From positions 1-64,000 of the forward strand of contig CAIUMP010000061.1 in NCBI GenBank assembly GCA_903900335.1: a stretch of DNA of 64,000 nt, in the 5' to 3' direction. Of this stretch, positions 58,667 to 64,000 are shown one piece after another. The notes under the pieces were generated by a model. It ran no database searches, was not told the origin of the DNA, and was given only the letters and a program-made list of their open reading frames with translations. Source of the DNA: an uncultured Ignavibacteriota bacterium. GTDB taxonomy: Bacteria > Bacteroidota > Ignavibacteria > Palsa-1295. The stretch's first letter is position 1; each line of letters opens with the position of its first letter. Made by a program: the position numbers and the translations under genes.

Positions 58667-59461
58667 ATGACCGAAACCACGTACCAAACGCTCCTACTCT
58701 CCGTCAACGGATCCGTAGCGGAAGTCACCATCAATCGCCCCGACAAACTAAACGCTCTCAGCGCGCAGGTACTCAACGACCTGCGCCATCTTGTCGCTGA
58801 TCTCCGTGAGCGGGAGGACATCCGCGCCGTCATCATCACGGGTGCAGGAGAAAAGGCCTTCGTCGCCGGGGCAGACATCGGCGAGCTTGCTGCACTCAAC
58901 GATTGGGAAACTGGTACAGAGTTCGCTCGCAGTGGGCAGGCAGTCTTCAGCCTCATCGAGACATCCCCTAAACCTTTCATCGCTGCCGTAAATGGCTTCG
59001 CACTTGGTGGCGGCTGTGAACTTGCACTCGCTTGCCATATTCGTATCTGTTCAGAGAATGCGAAGTTCGGCCAGCCGGAAGTCAATCTTGGTATCATCCC
59101 CGGCTATGGCGGCACCCAGCGACTGACGCGCGTCATGGGCCGCACGTATGCGACCGACCTCATTCTCACTGGCCGCATGATCAACGCAACTGAAGCACAC
59201 GCTCATGAGATCGTCTCCCGCGTGGTGCCACTGACCGATCTGATGAAGACCGCCCGCGAGATCGCCAGCACCATCGCCGCGAAGGCACCGCTGGCGGTTC
59301 GCGCGTCTATCGAGGCGATCTTTATGGGAAGCGAAGAAACGATCGAGGAAGGACTCGACCGAGAAGCCACGCTGTTTGGCCGCCTCACCACCAGCGCCGA
59401 TTTCCACGAAGGCACCACCGCGTTTCTCGAAAAGCGCGCCGCCAATTTCCAGGGACAATAA
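58667..59461 (+). CDS. Enoyl-CoA hydratase/isomerase family (crotonase)
   Basis: 264 residues, standard crotonase length. Blocks: VAEVTINRPDKLNALSAQVLNDL, AVIITGAGEKAFVAGADIGEL (oxyanion-hole region), PFIAAVNGFALGGGCELALACHIRI (first catalytic Glu in CEL) and GQPEVNLGIIPGYGGTQRLTRVMG (second Glu in PEV). Both acidic residues of true enoyl-CoA hydratases are present, so it probably hydrates 2-enoyl-CoA in beta-oxidation. No other beta-oxidation genes are near. It is 18 bp upstream of dprA. Confidence 0.94.
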   Translation: MTETTYQTLLLSVNGSVAEVTINRPDKLNALSAQVLNDLRHLVADLREREDIRAVIITGAGEKAFVAGADIGELAALNDWETGTEFARSGQAVFSLIETSPKPFIAAVNGFALGGGCELALACHIRICSENAKFGQPEVNLGIIPGYGGTQRLTRVMGRTYATDLILTGRMINATEAHAHEIVSRVVPLTDLMKTAREIASTIAAKAPLAVRASIEAIFMGSEETIEEGLDREATLFGRLTTSADFHEGTTAFLEKRAANFQGQ

Positions 59462-59479
59462 GCACGCCGCATTATTCCC

Positions 59480-60601
59480 ATGGAACGGGACGAATTATCC
59501 TATTACCTGGCCCTGCATTTTACGAGCGGAATTGGCTCACGGCGGTTGCTCACGTTGTGCCAGTATTTCGGCGGCCCCGAGCAAGCTTTTCACGCTTCAG
59601 CACAGGCCCTGCTGGATGTTCCAGGTTTCGGCAAAGGCGTCACCGATGCGTTTGTTCTCAGCCGTGAGGCCGCCCTCGTCGACGCGCGGAAGCAATTAGA
59701 GCGGCTCTCCGATGAAACGAGCATCATCACCTATTACGACGAAGGCTATCCCGAATTGCTCAAGTCAACCTACTCCCCACCGCCGCTACTTTACGTCCGT
59801 GGCAATGCCGATCTGCTTCGCGGAGAGAAGTTGATCGCCATCGTCGGCAGCCGTAAGACCAGCGATTATGGCCGACGCGCCGCGCAAGAGATCGCCCAAG
59901 GCTTGGTGAAAGAAGGAGTAACTGTCGTCAGTGGCTTCGCAAAGGGGATCGATACCATCGCGCATACGGCTACCTATGAGAGCGGCGGTAAGACCATTGC
60001 TGTGCTCGGCTCGGGCGTAGATGTGATCTACCCACCGACGAACAAACTACTCGCATCGGACCTGATCGCGAGCGGGCGCGGCGCTATCGTCTCCGAACTT
60101 CCGCTCGGCACAACACCCGATGCGCGAAATTTTCCGTGGAGAAATCGCATAGTCAGTGGCTTATCAACCGCAACCGTCATCATCGAAAGCGAAGTGCAAG
60201 GTGGTTCGATGATCACGGCATCACTGGCTCTCGACGAAAGCCGCGAAGTCTTCGCAATCCCTGGGGACATTCACCGGCCATCGAGCGCGGGCCCCAATCA
60301 TCTCATCCGAGAAAGCCGCGCTAAGCTTGTCGTCAATGCGGATCAAATGCTGGCGGAGCTTGGCTGGATCGATCGACCAGGAATGATGAAGCGACCACAG
60401 CCGGTCTCACGCGCCAACCTGAGTCTGTTCGAATCCAAGATCGTTGATGTTCTCGAGGCTGCTGGGGGCCCACTGCAGGTCGACATCCTCGCCGAACGTG
60501 CCGGACTCGACGTCCAGGACATACTCGTTCAGCTACTCACTCTTGAGTTCAAATCCATCGTCCGCCAGATGGCTGGCAAGCAGTTCATGCTGGTAGGCTA
60601 A
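59480..60601 (+). CDS. dprA: DNA-processing protein DprA/Smf
   Basis: 373 residues. DprA loads RecA on incoming single-stranded DNA during natural transformation. N-terminal helix-hairpin-helix-like part (LHFTSGIGSRRLL, LLDVPGFGKGV), Rossmann core (YDEGYPELLKSTYSPPPLLYVRGN, IAIVGSRKTSDYGRRAA, VVSGFAKGIDTIAH, IAVLGSGVDVIYPP, FPWRNRIVSGLS, VIIESEVQGGSMITASLALDESREVFAIPG) and a C-terminal winged-helix remnant (QVDILAERAGLDVQDILVQLLTLEFKSIVRQMAGKQF). All conserved parts are present, so the gene looks intact. Confidence 0.96.
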   Translation: MERDELSYYLALHFTSGIGSRRLLTLCQYFGGPEQAFHASAQALLDVPGFGKGVTDAFVLSREAALVDARKQLERLSDETSIITYYDEGYPELLKSTYSPPPLLYVRGNADLLRGEKLIAIVGSRKTSDYGRRAAQEIAQGLVKEGVTVVSGFAKGIDTIAHTATYESGGKTIAVLGSGVDVIYPPTNKLLASDLIASGRGAIVSELPLGTTPDARNFPWRNRIVSGLSTATVIIESEVQGGSMITASLALDESREVFAIPGDIHRPSSAGPNHLIRESRAKLVVNADQMLAELGWIDRPGMMKRPQPVSRANLSLFESKIVDVLEAAGGPLQVDILAERAGLDVQDILVQLLTLEFKSIVRQMAGKQFMLVG

Positions 60602-60693
60602 GGATCTCCTCGAAAGCCCGCGTTCGTTTCCAGGAGCTTTAGGAAGAAACCTGTCGTTTCCAAACGCCTTTTAACATACAAATACTAATAGAT

Positions 60694-61131
60694 ATGATCA
60701 AAGTATTATTCATCGCCATGATGGCTCTCGGCCTCGTGGCATCGCCTTCTATCGGAGCTAAGAAGCCGAAGCAAAAAGAGAAGATCGTTACAACGCCATC
60801 GGGACTCCAATATGTCGACGAAGTCGTTGGCAAAGGGACTCTTGCGGAAGTCGGCAAAAAGGTATCGATCCGGTGTGTAGGTAAACTTGCAGACTCTACC
60901 GAGTTCTGGGCCACTACCGCAAAATACAATTACGATCAGCCGCTTGAATTTTTGGTTGGTTCCGCGGCAATGGTCAAGGGCATGGATGAAGGCGTGCGCG
61001 GTATGCACGTTGGCGGTCGAAGGAAGATCGTGATCCCGGCAAACCTTGGTTACGGAGATCGAGGCCGAGCGCCGGCGGTACCACCCAAGGCGACACTCAT
61101 TTTCGATGTCCAAATGCTGGACGTTAAGTAA
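60694..61131 (+). CDS. Exported FKBP-type peptidyl-prolyl isomerase-like protein, divergent active site
   Basis: 145 residues. A signal peptide (VLFIAMMALGLVASPSIGA) and basic linker precede one FKBP domain: [71 protein letters not shown] and ATLIFDVQMLDV. Compared with active FKBPs, the conserved Tyr of V-x-YTG is Cys (RCVG), the D-G-x-x-F-DSS loop is replaced by DSTEFWATTA, and the pocket-floor Trp of VIxGWDEG is Met (VKGMDEG). Prolyl isomerase activity is therefore doubtful, but a chaperone-like role remains possible. Its tandem neighbour keeps these residues. Confidence 0.85.
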   Translation: MIKVLFIAMMALGLVASPSIGAKKPKQKEKIVTTPSGLQYVDEVVGKGTLAEVGKKVSIRCVGKLADSTEFWATTAKYNYDQPLEFLVGSAAMVKGMDEGVRGMHVGGRRKIVIPANLGYGDRGRAPAVPPKATLIFDVQMLDVK

Positions 61132-61157
61132 TCCCACGCTCGATCTGAGATACATCC

Positions 61158-61514
61158 ATGGAAACAATCACAACTCCTTCCGGGCTCCAATACATCGATG
61201 ATGTCGTCGGAACCGGACCAATGCCAAAGGCCGGCCAAAAGATCTCTGTGAACTACACTGGGATGCTGACCGACGAGACCAAATTCGACTCCAACGTGGA
61301 TCCGAAGTTCGGGCACGTTTCACCATTCGAATTCAAAGTAGGCACGGGCCAGGTCATTCAAGGCTGGGACGAGGGCCTTCTGACGATGAATGTCGGTGGC
61401 AAGCGCAGACTCATCATCCCCTATGACCTTGCCTATGGCGTGCGCGGAATGCCGCCAACGATCCCGGCAAGGGCGACGCTGATCTTCGACGTTGAGCTCG
61501 TCGCGATCAAGTAA
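61158..61514 (+). CDS. FKBP-type peptidyl-prolyl cis-trans isomerase
   Basis: 118 residues, no signal peptide, so cytoplasmic. The FKBP domain is complete: [26 protein letters not shown] (Tyr), [38 protein letters not shown] (Val-Ile, pocket Trp, Tyr) and [13 protein letters not shown]. The DSS-loop is changed ([13 protein letters not shown]). It sits 26 bases after the exported paralogue and ends before a strong terminator, so the pair is one transcript that probably arose by duplication. Confidence 0.93.
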   Translation: METITTPSGLQYIDDVVGTGPMPKAGQKISVNYTGMLTDETKFDSNVDPKFGHVSPFEFKVGTGQVIQGWDEGLLTMNVGGKRRLIIPYDLAYGVRGMPPTIPARATLIFDVELVAIK

Positions 61515-61535
61515 TCGCGAACAACAGCATCAAAC

Positions 61536-61570
61536 AAAACGCCGCGTGACCTTTGTCTCGCGGCGTTTTT
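61536..61570 (+). terminator. Terminator of the FKBP pair
   Basis: AAAACGCCGCG pairs perfectly with CGCGGCGTTTT (11 bp, 12-base loop) followed by another T, 21 bases after the second FKBP stop. Confidence 0.9.
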
Positions 61571-61585
61571 AGCATTTCACCTTCC

Positions 61586-61619
61586 GTCATTGCGAGGAGT
61601 CCCGGAGAACCGACGAAGC
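61586..61619. repeat. Decayed copy of the GTCATTGCGAGGA repeat
   Basis: GTCATTGCGAGGAGTCCCGG with CGACGAAGC retained, but the GCAATC end is lost. Relative of the copy at 38051-38092. Located between the FKBP terminator and the DedA gene end. Confidence 0.65.
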
Positions 61620-61697
61620 TGTCATTGGTCTTTCTCCGCCCTGACAACCGATTGCTCCGTCACATCGATGCAGCCAAGGGAATCGCGCTCTATCCTA

Positions 61698-62396
61698 TCA
61701 CTCCGTCTTCCTGTCCGCCAACTCCTTGGCCGCCTTGCGCTTCTTCCACTGGTACCACAAATAGACCCCAATGCCAATCGCAATGAGCGTGATCGTAATG
61801 CCTGCGCGCTTAACCCACTTTTCCAGCAGTGGCAGGTTCGAACCAAACGCATATCCCAACGAGCCATAGATGGATGCCCAGACGATTCCTCCGAGCACAT
61901 TGTAAACCAAGAACTGGAAATAGTTCAGATGGTGCGCACCCACAAGCACGGCGATCCAGGTTCGAGCGATCGAAACAAACCTTCCAAAAAAAACGGCCTT
62001 ACCTCCATGGATCTTCAGATAGCCTTGGGCTTTCTCATAACGCTCGTCCGTGAGTCCTACAAACTTGCCGTATTTGCGGATCAGCTTCCTTCCACCCTCA
62101 CGTCCGATCCAATAGCCAATGCTGTCCCCGGTGATGGCACCGCCGGCCGCCGCGCCGATAACACCGTAGATACTGAGAATACCAGAACTTGCAGCATACG
62201 CCGAAGCAAATAGGAGCATCGTCTCGCCAGGGAAGGGCACTCCCATGCTCTCGATCATCACCACCAGAAACACGATGACGTAGCCATAGTCAACCAACGC
62301 CTGATCTAACAGCCCCTGGAAGTCCTTCCAGAAGCTGGCGACGTGCATGAAAAGCGTCAGAAAATCCGACAGGTAATGCGCCGAAAGGAGGATCAT
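61698..62396 (-). CDS. DedA-family membrane protein
   Basis: 232 residues with five to six membrane helices. Blocks: MIESMGVPFPGETMLLFASAYAA (conserved E and PGE), AITGDSIGYWIGREGG, KAVFFGRFVSIARTWIAVLVGAHHLNYFQFLVYNVLGGIVWASIYGSLGYAFG (GRFV-x-x-x-R). DedA/VTT proteins are inner-membrane proteins; some flip undecaprenyl phosphate or phospholipids. The C-terminus is Lys/Arg-rich in the cytoplasm. Monocistronic. Confidence 0.93.
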   Translation of the reverse strand: MILLSAHYLSDFLTLFMHVASFWKDFQGLLDQALVDYGYVIVFLVVMIESMGVPFPGETMLLFASAYAASSGILSIYGVIGAAAGGAITGDSIGYWIGREGGRKLIRKYGKFVGLTDERYEKAQGYLKIHGGKAVFFGRFVSIARTWIAVLVGAHHLNYFQFLVYNVLGGIVWASIYGSLGYAFGSNLPLLEKWVKRAGITITLIAIGIGVYLWYQWKKRKAAKELADRKTE

Positions 62397-62548
62397 TCGG
62401 GGATATGACTTATGGGGTAGATCGTCGGGGTCGTGGGGTAGCTCTCAAAAATTAGAGGACGAATTAGCTCTCTATCTAAACGGCACAATCCGAACTTGCG
62501 TTGCGGTTTCGAACAGCAAGCGACCCAGAGAAACAACCACAAAAAAAA

Positions 62549-62568
62549 CCGGGACCTTTCGGTCCCGG
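62549..62568 (-). terminator. Terminator of the T9SS protein gene at the right edge
   Basis: CCGGGACC pairs with GGTCCCGG around TTTC. On the minus strand it is followed by eight T residues, a strong intrinsic terminator 34 bases after the stop at 62603. Confidence 0.88.
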
Positions 62569-62602
62569 CGTTTCTTAATCCGTTAATGAGATAAACCGTG
62601 AA

Positions 62603-64000
62603 TCAATTCTGATTCACAACTCTGATCTCCTTCGATCCAAGCGAAGAGCGGGCGATAATGGTGTACGTACCATTGCCGAGCTTTCGTGCATCGAACGACG
62701 CGGTGTAGGTATTGTCTCCTGACAAGGAGTACATCGGCTTCGAAACTTCGCGTCCGAGGACGTCATACGCTGCGAAGGTGACATCGCGCTCGCCAGCCTC
62801 GGTGGTGTATGTAACCTTTGTTGTGCCACGGAAGGGATTCGCCGAAGCAACCAATCCGGTAGCGGTGCCAACTGCCGTCGGGCTAACACCGGCTGCATCG
62901 GAAGACAACAACCAATTCACGCAATTCTGCATGATCGTCGTCGCACTTGCCTGCTTAGAAATGCCGCCGAAGTCAAATCCCAAGTAGACCAAACGGGCGT
63001 GGGTAGCCGGATCCTTATACCAAGAACCAGCGATCTCCTTCGGCTTGCCATCGAAATAGAAAAGCGGAGTCGAGTTCGAGTCGATTGTGTAGTCTTCCGT
63101 CAAGATCACGCTCGTTGGCACATCGGTCACGCTGATGCCCTTGCTGATCGGATCGGTCGTGCCGGTGATCGTAAACGACTTCAAGCCAGTTATCTGGTTG
63201 CTGGAATTCACCGTATAACGATTGATCGAGTGCGGTGTGCTGAGTCCCAAACGGGCATAGAAATCCAGAACGTCCTGAGTTTGCGTCGAACCGGATTGCG
63301 AGAAATTGGGATCAAGGCCATAGTACATTGCCCAGATCGAATTGATGAACACTTTGCCACCTGCATTCAACTGCGAGGTGATGTCCGTCACAACCGTCGG
63401 ATCCGTATAAATACCACCATTATCCAAGATCGGCACATTGTTATAGATCGTGACCGGATAGGTGGTGGGGAACACGCTGTAGGTGCTTGCATTCAACGGA
63501 ATCACTGCGGAGTGCGTCTTTAGGCTATCCGGGATACCCGTTAGAACGGCGGCTTCGGCCGCACCACCTGAGGCAAAGATACCGCAGCGAACATTATCCG
63601 AAAGCAGGCTTACTGCACCTGAGTAGGTTGTGACAAGGTAGCCTTCCTTGACCGGAATTGCATTGAACTTTACAGTAACATAGCCTGAATTCTCAGGTGC
63701 CGTGACCGTGAGAACGGCCTTACCAACGTTACCTGGATCAATGCTCAGGCTCGGCGGTGTGATCTTCGCCACCCAGCCGGTTGGAAGTACAAGTGCAGGA
63801 TCAATTCCGAGGCTAAGGGTGACTGGGTCTGTCCCATTGTTCGAGAAACTGACATTCGAGGTGACATCACCATTCGACTTCGCGGTCATATAACGATCCG
63901 GCGAATTGACTGTGATGCTCGTCGTCAAATACTTCGGACGTGATCCGATGAGCGGCACTTGATCCACATCGAGGATGGTATTTGAAGCAGCGTTGGTCTT
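62603..64000 (-). CDS. T9SS-exported protein, 5' end beyond the window
   Basis: At least 465 residues; the frame stays open to the right edge (the ORF track start at 63967 is an internal GTG), so signal peptide and start are missing. A beta-sandwich at ITVNSPDRYMTAKSNGDVTSNVSFSNNGTDPVTLSLGIDP is followed by a gasdermin-free alpha/beta part (YPVTIYNNVPILDNGGIYTDPTVVTDITSQLNAGGKVFINS, then LVYLGFDFGGIS) resembling the flavodoxin-like domains of surface proteins, without catalytic residues I can name. The C-terminus is a T9SS type A sorting domain (ASANPFRGTTKVTYTTEAG, VTFAAYDVLGREV, GTYTIIARSSLGSKEIRVV). A surface or released protein of unknown role. Confidence 0.8.
   Translation of the reverse strand, partial: KTNAASNTILDVDQVPLIGSRPKYLTTSITVNSPDRYMTAKSNGDVTSNVSFSNNGTDPVTLSLGIDPALVLPTGWVAKITPPSLSIDPGNVGKAVLTVTAPENSGYVTVKFNAIPVKEGYLVTTYSGAVSLLSDNVRCGIFASGGAAEAAVLTGIPDSLKTHSAVIPLNASTYSVFPTTYPVTIYNNVPILDNGGIYTDPTVVTDITSQLNAGGKVFINSIWAMYYGLDPNFSQSGSTQTQDVLDFYARLGLSTPHSINRYTVNSSNQITGLKSFTITGTTDPISKGISVTDVPTSVILTEDYTIDSNSTPLFYFDGKPKEIAGSWYKDPATHARLVYLGFDFGGISKQASATTIMQNCVNWLLSSDAAGVSPTAVGTATGLVASANPFRGTTKVTYTTEAGERDVTFAAYDVLGREVSKPMYSLSGDNTYTASFDARKLGNGTYTIIARSSLGSKEIRVVNQN

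Overview
This window looks like chromosomal DNA of a Gram-negative bacterium of the FCB group, most plausibly a Kapabacteria/Ignavibacteria-like relative of Bacteroidota. That placement is inference. It rests on three proteins, plus one decayed tail, with type IX secretion (T9SS) C-terminal sorting domains; on repeated choice-of-anchor-D modules in a giant secreted protein; on several TAnnTTTG promoter elements like the Bacteroidota -7 box; and on outer-membrane genes (LpxD, TolC, porins, an OmpA-type protein). I see no rRNA, convincing tRNA, CRISPR array, prophage or intact transposase.

Layout. 0-1.8 kb: a fused restriction-methyltransferase gene cut by the left edge, carrying an in-frame palindromic insertion. 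2-4 kb: a VWA-OmpA protein coupled to aat. 4-8.3 kb: a giant T9SS-exported repeat protein. 8.8-11.3 kb: an ammonium transporter followed by a porin-like barrel. 11.3-20.4 kb: small enzymes (GNAT, lipoprotein MsrA), an outer-membrane gene pair, the ergothioneine genes egtB-egtD, a GlsB-like membrane protein, a lipoprotein and a DUF971 protein. 20.4-25.1 kb: a second T9SS cargo, an unknown helical protein and a lone YbhF-like ABC ATPase. 25.1-28.7 kb: a polysaccharide cluster (HAD phosphatase, polyprenyl-P sugar transferase, GT4).

29.3-32.3 kb holds a run of small housekeeping genes (MBL hydrolase, HAD, acpS, MerR regulator) whose gaps contain short phased repeats. 32.3-39.9 kb is a long efflux operon: TetR, HlyD/EmrA, MFS/EmrB, TolC, two ABC-2 permeases and a CusF-like lipoprotein. 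40-42.8 kb is nuoABCD with a clear promoter and terminator. 43-45.6 kb is a nucleotidyltransferase-phosphomannomutase fusion whose mutase half lacks catalytic motifs. 45.6-50.1 kb is the accessory-looking stretch: tandem palindromic repeats, a T9SS tail remnant, a LuxR-like HTH protein and three unrecognised genes, one encoding a Gly/Asp/Pro-rich protein.

50.1-64 kb returns to core functions: an M28 peptidase, prmA, ppx/gppA, a cysteine desulfurase, an ECF sigma / membrane anti-sigma-like / Spy-like operon, a lipoprotein, lpxD, a crotonase, dprA, two tandem FKBP isomerases, a DedA protein, and a third T9SS cargo running off the right edge.

Palindromic or short phased repeats recur throughout, nearly always in intergenic gaps. 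The best candidates for something undescribed are the 46.2-49.7 kb locus, the repeat landscape with its coding insertion, and the composite efflux operon. No homology search could be run, so family calls rest on motifs read by eye.
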